Origin: Betaproteobacteria bacterium
GTDB lineage: Bacteria > Pseudomonadota > Gammaproteobacteria > Burkholderiales > Burkholderiaceae_D
Direction: 5' to 3'
DNA length: 15,731 nucleotides
Assembly (NCBI GenBank): GCA_015655165.1
Contig: JAATFN010000256.1
Location: 1-15,731, forward strand
Shown one piece after another: positions 1 to 6,807 of the stretch. The notes beneath the pieces are model-generated. The model worked only from the letters and a program-made list of their open reading frames with translations, made no database searches and had not been told where the DNA came from. Position 1 is the first letter of the stretch, and each line of letters opens with the position of its first letter. A program made the translations under genes and the position numbers.

Positions 1-481
1 CACGCATGACATGGTCGGCATCAGACTCCAGACGGTCGATTTCAATACAGATATCAGTGATTTTTTGGGCATTGTCCATGTTGTTTAATAGGACAACTGC
101 AGCCTGAACGCGCTCGGTACAAGTCAGACATAACTCGGCCAGGCGTTTGGCTTCCGGTGTGATAGCTTTAATATCGTACAGGGAGATTGTTTGGGCCGCG
201 TCTTCCAGCAAATCCAGAATGTCATCCATGCGGGTGATCAGCAAATGAATGTCGTCACGGTCCAACGGGGTAATAAACGACTTGTGCAACAGCGCGATGG
301 TGTTATGGGTAATTTTATCGGCTTGTTTCTCTATTGTTTCGATTGCATGCACACGTACTTCAAGATCATCAAAATTTGTCATTAACGCGACCATCTCTTT
401 TGCACCTTTGACACTTAACTCTGCGTGCTGGTTAAAAAGATCAAAAAACTTACCCTCTGTTGGCATCAATCGTCCAAACAT
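1..481 (-). CDS. DUF47 / PhoU-like phosphate transport accessory protein (partial, 3' end outside window)
   Basis: The first 160 residues are visible; the family is usually a little over 200, so the C-terminus lies beyond the left edge. The protein begins MFGRLMPTEGKFFDLFNQHA, typical of the TIGR00153/DUF47 family, and is all-helical. It has acidic PhoU-like motifs, ETIEKQAD near residue 48 and DRDDIHLLITRMDDILDLLE near residues 74-93, which in PhoU-type proteins contribute to metal binding. Family members usually sit beside a low-affinity phosphate (Pit) transporter and are thought to modulate it; a pit gene may follow just outside the window. The start is ATG at 481-479 with a purine-rich GAAGAGAGTG Shine-Dalgarno region. 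The gap to dnaB is about 83 bases, same strand, with no terminator seen, so cotranscription with dnaB is possible. Confidence 0.85.
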   Translation of the reverse strand, partial: MFGRLMPTEGKFFDLFNQHAELSVKGAKEMVALMTNFDDLEVRVHAIETIEKQADKITHNTIALLHKSFITPLDRDDIHLLITRMDDILDLLEDAAQTISLYDIKAITPEAKRLAELCLTCTERVQAAVVLLNNMDNAQKITDICIEIDRLESDADHVMR

Positions 482-564
482 GCTTCACTCTCTTCTCTAT
501 AAGATTACATTTGCTTTCAATGCCCCAAGGATAACCAGACATTAAATACAGCAACTCAAATAAC

Positions 565-1953
565 TTAGTCTCCACCATATGGTGCTGAAAGATTACCCAT
601 ATAATTGTCGAACTTGGTGTATTCCCCAAGAAACGCCAACCGTATACTTCCAATAGGGCCATTACGCTGTTTCCCGATAATAATCTCGGCAGTCCCTTTA
701 TCGGGACTGTCAGGATTATAAACTTGATCCCGGTAAATAAACAAAATGACGTCGGCATCCTGCTCGATGGCTCCCGATTCACGCAAATCCGACATCACAG
801 GACGTTTGTTAGGACGTTGCTCCAAAGAGCGGTTTAACTGCGACAACGCGATCACCGGGCAATGCAGTTCTTTTGCAAGACCTTTTAAGTTTCTGGAAAT
901 CTCGGAAATCTCGGTTGCACGGTTCTCGCCCTGCGAGTTTCCCGACATCAACTGGAGGTAGTCAACGATAATCAAGCCAAGCTTGCCGCAGGTTCTGGCC
1001 AAACGGCGTGAACGTGCACGCAACTCGATCGGACTTAATGCAGGTGTTTCATCGATATAGAGCTGCGCATCATTCATTTTCTGGATCGCATGGGTCAGAC
1101 GCGGCCAGTCTTCGTCATTCAAACGCCCAGTACGCAAACGGTGCTGATCAAGTTTACCAACCGAACCCAGCATACGCATGGCTAACTGCGTACCACCCAT
1201 TTCCATGGAAAAGACTGCAACCGGCAAACCACTCTCAATGGCCACATTCTCGCCGATATTTAAAGAAAAAGCGGTTTTTCCCATAGAAGGACGACCGGCT
1301 ACAATGATCAGATCACCAGGCTGCAAACCCGATGTCATGCGGTCCAGATCAATAAAACCGGTTGGTACACCGGTAATATCGCTGTTCGAATCACGGTTAT
1401 ACAGTTCGTCAACACGTTCGACAACCTGTGTTAACAGACCTTGAATATCCTGAAACCCTTGTGAGCCTCTGGCGCCCTCTTCGGCAATCGCAAAGATCTT
1501 GGACTCGGCCTCGTCAAGCATTTGCTTGACCTCTTTACCTTGCGGATTAAAAGCATTACCGGAGATTTCATCTGCAACGGTAATTAATTTACGCAACACA
1601 CCACGATCCCGCACAATCTCCGCATAACGGCGAATATTTGCAGCTGAAGGCGTATTTTGTGCCAAGGCATTCAGATAGGTTAATCCACCCACATCTTCGG
1701 CTTTGGCACTATTACTTAATGCTTCAAATACAGTGATGACATCAGCCGGCTTGGACTCGTTGATGAGTTTGACAATATGCTGGAAGATAATGCGATGATC
1801 GTACCGATAAAAATCATCGGCACTGACAAAGTCGGCAATACGGTCCCATGCGGCATTATCCAGTAACAGTCCGCCCAGAACAGACTGTTCAGCCTCGATA
1901 GAATGAGGTGGAACCCGCAAGGATTCGAGTTGTGGATCAGAAAGAGCATTCAT
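565..1953 (-). CDS. dnaB: Replicative DNA helicase DnaB
   Basis: This 462-residue protein is a full-length DnaB, the hexameric 5'-3' helicase that unwinds DNA at the fork and recruits DnaG primase. The N-terminal domain starts near SLRVPPHSIEAEQSVLGGLL (residues 11-30). The RecA-like C-terminal ATPase has Walker A GRPSMGKT (220-227), the FSMEM motif with the catalytic Glu (249-253), Walker B IIVDYLQLM (328-336), SQLNRS (371-376) and the arginine-finger motif KQRNGPIG (428-435). No intein is present. The ATG at 1953-1951 gives the usual N-terminus. It has no Shine-Dalgarno, but a TATAAT box ends seven bases upstream, suggesting a leaderless or nearly leaderless mRNA. In related bacteria dnaB closely follows rplI; here the two are about 3.3 kb apart. 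Confidence 0.98.
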   Translation of the reverse strand: MNALSDPQLESLRVPPHSIEAEQSVLGGLLLDNAAWDRIADFVSADDFYRYDHRIIFQHIVKLINESKPADVITVFEALSNSAKAEDVGGLTYLNALAQNTPSAANIRRYAEIVRDRGVLRKLITVADEISGNAFNPQGKEVKQMLDEAESKIFAIAEEGARGSQGFQDIQGLLTQVVERVDELYNRDSNSDITGVPTGFIDLDRMTSGLQPGDLIIVAGRPSMGKTAFSLNIGENVAIESGLPVAVFSMEMGGTQLAMRMLGSVGKLDQHRLRTGRLNDEDWPRLTHAIQKMNDAQLYIDETPALSPIELRARSRRLARTCGKLGLIIVDYLQLMSGNSQGENRATEISEISRNLKGLAKELHCPVIALSQLNRSLEQRPNKRPVMSDLRESGAIEQDADVILFIYRDQVYNPDSPDKGTAEIIIGKQRNGPIGSIRLAFLGEYTKFDNYMGNLSAPYGGD

Positions 1954-1960
1954 GGCGCGA

Positions 1961-1966
1961 ATTATA
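1961..1966 (-). promoter_or_regulatory. Candidate -10 box of a dnaB promoter
   Basis: The minus strand reads TATAAT, a perfect sigma-70 -10 hexamer, ending seven bases before the dnaB ATG. The best -35 match is poor (TCGCAA at 18 bp spacing). If used, transcription would start at or next to the start codon. This would give dnaB a promoter independent of the ribosomal protein operon. Confidence 0.5.
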
Positions 1967-2255
1967 CCTTTTATCGCCGCCCCCTTGCGACTGCGTTACT
2001 GAAAAATACACTGTCCAAAGACAAAAAAAGTGGTTTAGCCATGTGTTCAGATGTAAAAAAATGCCAACTCCCTGGCCTTTTTCTCAGACTAGTAGTGTAA
2101 GAATAGCCATACAAGACAATAACTTAGGCCATATCTTGGTCTGGTGGCTTCATTTGCCAAAGATCACATAGGGGCATCGTCAGGGCCAAGGTTAGCGCAG
2201 CGCAACTAGGGAAGCCAGTGGCCTGTCATCCGATAACATGGGGCAAGGAGACCCC
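1967..2255. other. Intergenic region between dnaB and the LysR gene
   Basis: No convincing gene is found on either strand; short open frames here lack family resemblance and ribosome binding sites. The dnaB-proximal part holds a weak terminator-like hairpin (2056-2085). The LysR-proximal part contains a small GGGG/CCCC inverted repeat (2240-2255) touching the LysR stop codon. The stretch from about 2086 looks like the left flank of the inserted gene cluster. I see no IS ends, tRNA or obvious direct repeat that would define a junction. Confidence 0.5.
2056..2085 (-). terminator. Weak terminator-like hairpin upstream of dnaB
   Basis: On the minus strand AAAAAGGCCA and TGGCATTTTTTT can pair around a six-base loop (GGGAGT). 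GCCA/TGGC is the GC core and there is one mismatch before the A/T arm. The T run follows the stem, so it would stop transcription coming from the LysR side before dnaB; the A/T arms could also let it work on the plus strand. The GC core is only four pairs, so it is probably weak. Confidence 0.35.
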
Positions 2256-3158
2256 CTACAACGCAACCGTCGCTGTCCTCTTCGCTTCGTCTTGAATCCA
2301 TTTTGCAAACGCTTGTATTGGCTGCTCACTTAATCCGATCGACTCAGGGAGGATGAGTGAGAAGGTTTTGGAGATAGTTTTCCCTTCTGGCCAGGGAGCA
2401 ACCAACTTACCAAGTACAAGTTCGTTTTCAACGTAGAAACGCGGTACCAAAACAACACCGAGACCGGCCAATGCAGCTTCGATCAACATTGAATGAAGGT
2501 CATAGCGCGCACCAATTGCAGGATTGGTCAGCAGGATCCCGGTGTCTTTGGCGTAGTGTTGCCAAGCATCAGGGTTTTGTCGTCGGTGCAGGCGTGGTAG
2601 GGTATCCAGTGTAGTGGTCCTTTCGCCTCCCTTCAGAAGCTCAGGATGGCAAACCGGAACCAGCACCTCATTTAACAGGGGGTGCGTTCGCATACCTGTC
2701 CAGGCCGGATGCTCGAAATGGATTGCAGCGTCGAATCCGCTTCCGGCTAGGACGAAGGGTTCCATGCGCTCGGCAAGATGCACAGTGATGTTCGGATGCA
2801 TCTGCCGGAATCGTGACAAACGAGGAATGAGCCATCGCATCGCGAAAGTCGGGATGGTGGCAATGTCCAGACTCGCGCCGTCGCTTGGTTGCCCCATCAG
2901 GTACTGGCTGTCCCTATCCAATCGGTCAAGCAATTCACGCACTTGGACAGCATAACGTTCCCCGTTAGGTAGAAGCCGGACACGATTTCCAATTCGCTCG
3001 AACAGCACGACACCGAGGAATACTTCCAGACGACCAATCTGACGACTGATAGCGCCTTCGGTTAGGGACAGTTCGTTCGCCGCTCGAGCGAAACTGCCAT
3101 GACGTGCAGCAGCCTCAAAGGCCATTAGTGAAGTGTTGCTGGGGATCTTTCGGCGCAT
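2256..3158 (-). CDS. LysR-family transcriptional regulator (GcvA-like)
   Basis: This 300-residue protein has the full length and layout of a LysR-type regulator. An N-terminal winged helix-turn-helix spans about residues 5-65 (SLMAFEAAARHGSFARAANE, then LTEGAISRQIGRLE). A periplasmic-binding-protein-like effector domain runs from about 95 to 295. The pattern resembles the GcvA/AmpR branch. The ATG at 3158 is preceded by AGGA at good spacing. It is transcribed divergently from the three-gene cluster starting at 3249, the classical arrangement for a LysR regulator that senses a small molecule and controls the neighbouring operon and itself. The effector is not readable from sequence. The gene lies inside the segment separating rplI from dnaB. 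Confidence 0.9.
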   Translation of the reverse strand: MRRKIPSNTSLMAFEAAARHGSFARAANELSLTEGAISRQIGRLEVFLGVVLFERIGNRVRLLPNGERYAVQVRELLDRLDRDSQYLMGQPSDGASLDIATIPTFAMRWLIPRLSRFRQMHPNITVHLAERMEPFVLAGSGFDAAIHFEHPAWTGMRTHPLLNEVLVPVCHPELLKGGERTTTLDTLPRLHRRQNPDAWQHYAKDTGILLTNPAIGARYDLHSMLIEAALAGLGVVLVPRFYVENELVLGKLVAPWPEGKTISKTFSLILPESIGLSEQPIQAFAKWIQDEAKRTATVAL

Positions 3159-3248
3159 GAACGTTCCTGATTCGGGCTTCGATTTGTGACTTAGCTTGAG
3201 CTTTTATCACTGAAGCATACCAAAAAATCGATTTCTATGGTGATATCA
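3159..3248. promoter_or_regulatory. Divergent promoter/operator region between LysR gene and enzyme cluster
   Basis: This short intergenic stretch must hold the promoters of both divergent transcription units and the likely LysR binding site. It is AT-rich, with an AGCT-TG-AGCT interrupted repeat (3193-3202) and a TTGAGC hexamer that could act as a weak -35. I could not identify one convincing T-N11-A operator or -10 box, so exact elements are unassigned. Confidence 0.4.
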
Positions 3249-3863
3249 ATGTCATACCATGACGAAACGTTAACAAAGAAGCCCGAATGCACAAAGCTTT
3301 CGGCCGCGAGTGACCTAATGATTTATACAGTTGAATGCAGCTTCGCCGATCCAGCCAGTGAAGCGGAGTGGAATGATTTTTATAGTCTGGAAAAACTACC
3401 CGCGCTCATTTCCGTGAGCGGATTTCATACTTCGCAACGTTTCAAGGCAGTGAGCGCCGGTTGCCCCGTCTACCTCGCCATTCACTCGATCGACAATCTC
3501 GGTATTCTTCAGGGAGATGAATATCGTCTGAAAGGCGGTGGCAATTTTGCGCGCTGGCAACAACACATTACTGATTGGCACCGAAATCTTTATAGTGGTC
3601 TTGACTGTTCCCCTGCCATCGGTGAAAACGAATATCTGGTAGTGAGTGCAATCGGTCCCAAGCCGTTCATCAAGATGGGTCTCACGCCTTATCAGATGCA
3701 GGCTGTCGCATTGGATAAATTCCCTGAACATCGATGGTTGGCGAAGCTGGGAAGCTCTATTAATCTCAGCGAGGTACATCTCCCACAGGGCGTCCATCTC
3801 TATGTACCGATGACAAAGCAATTGACGCGTGGCAGTAACGTCACGTCATCAACATCGCGGTAG
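3249..3863 (+). CDS. Protein of unknown function, possible dimeric alpha-beta barrel type
   Basis: I do not recognise this 204-residue protein with confidence. Its core, from about residue 24, begins MIYTVECSFADPASEAEWND and continues with ALISVSGFHTSQRF. That beta strand, helix with a short 'YSLEKLPAL' turn, then 'GF..SQRF' strand recalls dimeric alpha-beta barrel (ABM/EthD-like) proteins, and a second half may repeat the fold; this is inference. No signal peptide or membrane segment is seen. The start is uncertain: ATG 3249 has a GGTGAT Shine-Dalgarno-like match at 3239-3244, ATG 3237 has none, and ATG 3318 (GAG seven bases upstream) would begin exactly at the conserved-looking core. It is first in a tight cluster, five bases before the tautomerase-like gene, so the products probably act together. 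Confidence 0.7.
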   Translation: MSYHDETLTKKPECTKLSAASDLMIYTVECSFADPASEAEWNDFYSLEKLPALISVSGFHTSQRFKAVSAGCPVYLAIHSIDNLGILQGDEYRLKGGGNFARWQQHITDWHRNLYSGLDCSPAIGENEYLVVSAIGPKPFIKMGLTPYQMQAVALDKFPEHRWLAKLGSSINLSEVHLPQGVHLYVPMTKQLTRGSNVTSSTSR

Positions 3864-3868
3864 AAAAA

Positions 3869-4195
3869 ATGCCCAACGTCACGATTTTTATCCCGATGGA
3901 AAAGATGCCGTCAGATGTACATCTTGTGGAATTCACCGATCAATGTACCCAGCTTTGCACAGAGATTCTTAACGCTGCACTAGAGAACGTGCACATCATC
4001 TATGTTGCTGTTCATCATGGACGGGGGCATCCGGCATTTGCAGAAATCAAATACCGTCTTGAACCGTTCAGGACGAAACCTGTCATGGATTCTTTCATGG
4101 AAAGACTGGATGCAATCATAAAACGGAATATGGGCCTTACTGCGCGCATCCGTTGTTTTGGCTATGCAACATCCGCCATTCATGCGCGCAACTGA
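3869..4195 (+). CDS. Tautomerase/MIF-superfamily-like protein
   Basis: This 108-residue protein starts Met-Pro (MPNVTIFIPMEKMP). After Met removal Pro-1 would be exposed, the catalytic base of the tautomerase superfamily (4-oxalocrotonate tautomerase, CHMI, MIF). Length and layout fit the MIF/CHMI type of two beta-alpha-beta units: strand NVTIFIP, helix at about 16-35, strand HIIYVAV (43-49), helix with MDSFMERLDAIIKRNMGL (73-90) and strand ARIRCFGY (92-99). Such enzymes interconvert keto and enol forms of small acids in aromatic or halogenated compound catabolism. Secondary catalytic residues cannot be fixed by eye; substrate is unknown. It begins five bases after the upstream stop, with a purine-rich gap and no clear Shine-Dalgarno, suggesting translational coupling. 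Confidence 0.7.
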   Translation: MPNVTIFIPMEKMPSDVHLVEFTDQCTQLCTEILNAALENVHIIYVAVHHGRGHPAFAEIKYRLEPFRTKPVMDSFMERLDAIIKRNMGLTARIRCFGYATSAIHARN

Positions 4196-4216
4196 TTATC
4201 AACTAGGAATATGGCG

Positions 4217-5056
4217 ATGAATAACATGAAATTCCCAAGCCAGCAGATTGGAGAGTTTTCGATCACGGCTATCAGTGATGGATACCTTTGTGCAAGTCTG
4301 GATTTGCTCTCCAATATTGACCCAATAGATGCGTCCAGGTTGCAGCAAGACGCAGGTGTGAACGATCCCTCTTCTATTCACATCAATTGCTACTTGGTTC
4401 GTGGTCGTGGCCACACGGTCCTGATCGATGCGGGCGCAGGGGGATTTAAGCAATGGGGAGGCAAGCTGAAGGCAAATCTTGCACTTGCAGGTGTACAACC
4501 TTCCGACATTGATACGATTCTTCTGACTCATGCGCATCCCGACCATGTCGGAGGGCTGATTGATCCATCAGGGGAAGCTGCCTTTCCCGATGCCGAATTA
4601 GTCGTCCACCAACGTGAAGTCTCTTTCTGGGAGGACGATGGCAATCTCAGCCGAGCAAGTGAACGCGCTCGCGGAAACTTTCTGTTTGCGCGGAAGGTAT
4701 TCGATAAGTATCGGGAGAGAATACGCACGTTTACTGATAACGAAGTCCTGCCTGGCATCAATGCAATGCCACTTTTAGGGCATACTGCCGGGCATTCTGG
4801 TTATCATCTCGCATCCGATGATCGTAGCCTGTTGATTTGGGGAGATATCGTTCATTTCCCTCAAATACAAATTGCACGTCCCGACGTATCAATTGCATTC
4901 GACCAAGATCGACTTCTTTCCGCCGAGACACGATCAAAATTGTTGGATGTAGTCAGCTCAGACAAGATTCTTATCGCTGGCATGCATCTTGGCGAACTCG
5001 GATTTGCACATATCGAACGCACAGGTAAGACCTACAAAATTTCTTACGAAACTTGA
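4217..5056 (+). CDS. Metallo-beta-lactamase-fold hydrolase
   Basis: This 279-residue protein is an MBL-fold metalloenzyme. It has the metal-binding signature THAHPDHVGG (H105, H107, D109, H110), then GHTAGHSG (188-195, H193 the likely ligand), WGDIVH with bridging D210, and a late His (H257 in AGMHLGE or H265 in HIER). All ligands of a dinuclear zinc site therefore appear present. The architecture resembles lactonases such as AHL lactonases and other esterase-like MBL hydrolases; sequence alone does not give the substrate. No signal peptide is visible, so it is probably cytoplasmic. I start it at ATG 4217 because AGGA (4205-4208) is eight bases upstream; ATG 4211 would leave only two. It follows the tautomerase-like gene by 21 bases and is last in the cluster. 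Confidence 0.9.
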   Translation: MNNMKFPSQQIGEFSITAISDGYLCASLDLLSNIDPIDASRLQQDAGVNDPSSIHINCYLVRGRGHTVLIDAGAGGFKQWGGKLKANLALAGVQPSDIDTILLTHAHPDHVGGLIDPSGEAAFPDAELVVHQREVSFWEDDGNLSRASERARGNFLFARKVFDKYRERIRTFTDNEVLPGINAMPLLGHTAGHSGYHLASDDRSLLIWGDIVHFPQIQIARPDVSIAFDQDRLLSAETRSKLLDVVSSDKILIAGMHLGELGFAHIERTGKTYKISYET

Positions 5057-5244
5057 GAGAAATAGGATCGTGCCACTTTCTCTCTTGCTGCAGAGCCAAG
5101 AACTGGCGGATTGTCGGGTATGTTGTCAGGAGGGATTGGAATGCACCGGCATAGCTTGAACTGATCCAGCCTATTGATAAAGCAATGTATCAGGCACTGG
5201 CGTAGTCCGGCCAGCTAAACTCGAACAGAAAGGCATTGTGAAAT
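5057..5244. other. Non-coding flank between the MBL gene and the convergent rplI terminator
   Basis: No gene is supported here. All three plus-strand frames meet stops early. A minus-strand frame is open for about 50 codons but has no start with ribosome binding site and no recognisable family. The stretch may be the right flank of the inserted cluster or a decayed remnant. No inverted repeats typical of IS ends were seen. Confidence 0.4.
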
Positions 5245-5270
5245 AAAAAGCCGGGAAAACCCGGCTTTTT
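5245..5270. terminator. Bidirectional Rho-independent terminator
   Basis: AAAAAGCCGGG, loop AAAA, CCCGGCTTTTT forms a perfect 11-bp stem with A and T runs on both sides. It lies 25 bases after the rplI stop and between convergent transcription units. It can stop the ribosomal protein operon on the minus strand and the MBL cluster on the plus strand. Confidence 0.9.
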
Positions 5271-5287
5271 TACATCTATCTGGAAAA

Positions 5288-5306
5288 AACACGTATTAAA
5301 CGTGTT
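5288..5306 (-). repeat. Seven-bp hairpin overlapping the rplI stop codon
   Basis: AACACGT, loop of five, ACGTGTT is a perfect inverted repeat. On the minus strand it spans the rplI TAA and is followed by a T run, so the rplI transcript ends with two successive hairpins. The stem is less GC-rich than the main terminator at 5245-5270. It could help termination or protect the 3' end. Confidence 0.5.
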
Positions 5307-5748
5307 CGCCGATGATAGAAACTGTCAAGTCAATCACCACGTCAGTATGCAACGCAACTGCAACAGTATGGTCACCAACGATTTTCAGTGGACCTTGTGG
5401 CAAGCGAACTTGCGATTTTTCCACTGCAAAACCCAGTTTTGCCAATGCTTCAGCGATATCGAAGTTGGTAACAGAACCAAACAAACGGCCATCAACACCA
5501 GATTTCTGGGAAATCTGTACAGCTTGACCTACCAGTTTTTCGCCTTGAGCTTGTGCTACTGCCAATTTCTCTGCAGCTACCTTTTCCAATTCAGCACGCT
5601 TCGCTTCAAATTCAGCAATTGCCGTTTGTGTCGCACGACGTGCTTTACGCTGTGGAATCAAGAAATTACGTGCATAACCATCTTTAACACGAACAACATC
5701 ACCCAAACCGCCGAGATTAACGACTTTTTCTAACAGAATAACTTGCAT
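5296..5748 (-). CDS. rplI: 50S ribosomal protein L9
   Basis: At 150 residues this is a full-length bacterial L9. The N-terminal 23S rRNA-binding domain carries the signature [19 protein letters not shown] followed by [16 protein letters not shown] long connecting helix covers about residues 40-75 ([18 protein letters not shown]). The C-terminal domain has [20 protein letters not shown]. The ATG at 5748 follows a good AGGAG site. It is the last gene of the rpsF-priB-rpsR-rplI operon, 25 bases after rpsR, and is followed by strong terminators. L9 sits at the base of the L1 stalk and helps fidelity and reading-frame maintenance. Confidence 0.98.
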   Translation of the reverse strand: MQVILLEKVVNLGGLGDVVRVKDGYARNFLIPQRKARRATQTAIAEFEAKRAELEKVAAEKLAVAQAQGEKLVGQAVQISQKSGVDGRLFGSVTNFDIAEALAKLGFAVEKSQVRLPQGPLKIVGDHTVAVALHTDVVIDLTVSIIGEHV

Positions 5749-5773
5749 ATTTTTCTCCTATTTCGGTCGTTAA

Positions 5774-6058
5774 TTACGCGTTGTGCAGATCTGTGTAAGG
5801 CAACAAAGCGAGGTAGCGCGCACGCTTGATCGCTGTATCAACTTGACGTTGATAGTGAGCCTTAGTACCTGTCAAACGTGCCGGCATGATCTTGCCGTTT
5901 TCTTGAACGAAGTCTTTCAACGTATCGACATCTTTATAGTCGACTTGCTCAACACCTGCTGCTGTGAAGCGACAGAATTTTTTACGCTTGAACAACGGAT
6001 TTTGTTGTTGGCGTTTGTTCTTTAACTTGTTTTTGTCAAATTTCTTACCGAATGCCAT
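5774..6058 (-). CDS. rpsR: 30S ribosomal protein S18
   Basis: The 94-residue product is a bacterial S18 with the core [20 protein letters not shown] (residues 28-47) and the conserved ending [14 protein letters not shown]. The N-terminal 25 residues are strongly basic ([15 protein letters not shown]), as is common in betaproteobacterial S18. The start is ATG 6058, with AGGAG just upstream; an in-frame ATG six codons earlier lies across that Shine-Dalgarno and is not used. S18 binds 16S rRNA as a heterodimer with S6, whose gene is in the same operon. It follows priB by 27 bases. Confidence 0.97.
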   Translation of the reverse strand: MAFGKKFDKNKLKNKRQQQNPLFKRKKFCRFTAAGVEQVDYKDVDTLKDFVQENGKIMPARLTGTKAHYQRQVDTAIKRARYLALLPYTDLHNA

Positions 6059-6085
6059 TTTAGGCTCCTGTATCAATAAATTGGG

Positions 6086-6379
6086 TCAAGAATACATATC
6101 AAAATCGATGATATGAAATACAAGGCTTTTGCTATTACGGTTCTTTCTGGCCATAAAGCCGGTAAACCGATATACAGATCCTAGCGCTGTCTGATTGAAC
6201 CGTTCTGCAACGTTGCCTGCGGCAAGTGCTGTCATCTCGAATCCAACCAGTCTTTTTATCCCCGCTTCCATCTGCTCCGATTCGTGCGCAATAATTGCGT
6301 TAACTACCGGAATACCTGCTGGTGTGTAACGTAGAACATCCCGTTCAATCACACTTGCAGTCAGTTGAAATTGGTTCAC
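6086..6379 (-). CDS. priB: Primosomal replication protein N (PriB)
   Basis: This is a single OB-fold single-stranded-DNA-binding protein of the PriB family, which with PriA (and often DnaT) reloads DnaB at stalled forks. Recognisable stretches are QFQLTASVIERDVLRYTPAG, then IPVVNAIIAHESEQMEAG and VYRFTGFMARKNRNSKSLVF. No ATG is available at the N-terminus. I choose GTG 6379, giving VNQFQLTA, which matches the usual family start (MNxLQLTA) and gives 97 residues. A TTG at 6394 would add five residues. Neither has a strong Shine-Dalgarno, so the gene may depend on translational coupling from rpsF, whose stop is 31 bases upstream. Its position between rpsF and rpsR is the classical one. Confidence 0.93.
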   Translation of the reverse strand: MNQFQLTASVIERDVLRYTPAGIPVVNAIIAHESEQMEAGIKRLVGFEMTALAAGNVAERFNQTALGSVYRFTGFMARKNRNSKSLVFHIIDFDMYS

Positions 6380-6410
6380 GCCGACTGTAGGCAAAAGTCA
6401 GGCAACTGGA

Positions 6411-6776
6411 TTAAGCTGCCGGTGCTTCAGTACGACTCTTCGCAGCATCTTCTTTTTGCGTTGCTTTGAGAATCGGTGAAGGACCTGTTTCCGCTTTCTT
6501 AGTCTTCACTGTCAAGTGACGCAATACAGCATCATTGAATTTGAAGCCTGTTTCGATTTCGGCCAATGTTTCACTATCAACTTCAATGTTCAAGCAAACA
6601 TAGTGTGCTTTAACCAATTTCTGAATTTGATAGGCCAATTGACGACGACCCCAATCTTCAACACGGTGAACTTGACCGCCGCGTGATGTCACGATACCTT
6701 TGTAACGCTCGATCATCGCTGGTACTTGTTCGCTTTGGTCCGGATGGACGATAAATACGATTTCATAATGACGCAT
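6411..6776 (-). CDS. rpsF: 30S ribosomal protein S6
   Basis: The 121-residue product starts [20 protein letters not shown], the standard S6 N-terminus, and includes [19 protein letters not shown] (about 42-60) and [11 protein letters not shown] short Ala/Glu-rich tail ends in EAPAA. The start is ATG 6776, preceded by a strong AAGGAG site; the frame stays open upstream to 6929 but that extension covers the promoter and is not coding. S6 pairs with S18 on the 30S platform. It is the first gene of the operon with priB, rpsR and rplI. The upstream leader of about 70 bases contains a hairpin that may serve autoregulation. Confidence 0.97.
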   Translation of the reverse strand: MRHYEIVFIVHPDQSEQVPAMIERYKGIVTSRGGQVHRVEDWGRRQLAYQIQKLVKAHYVCLNIEVDSETLAEIETGFKFNDAVLRHLTVKTKKAETGPSPILKATQKEDAAKSRTEAPAA

Positions 6777-6807
6777 AGAACTCTCCTTGGGACTGATTAA
6801 AAAACCG

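Noticed and set aside
450-782. Minus-strand frame of 110 codons overlapping the dnaB 3' end and the PhoU-like start
   Set aside because: It overlaps two well-supported genes in another frame and has no recognisable domain or ribosome binding site.
3396-3821. Minus-strand frame of 141 codons opposite the unknown cluster gene
   Set aside because: Antisense to a tightly packed gene cluster, with no family likeness; the plus-strand protein is more plausible.
2086-5244. Classic mobile element such as an IS, integron or prophage fragment
   Set aside because: No transposase, integrase, phage gene, terminal inverted repeats or target duplication could be seen; only the gene-order anomaly suggests insertion.
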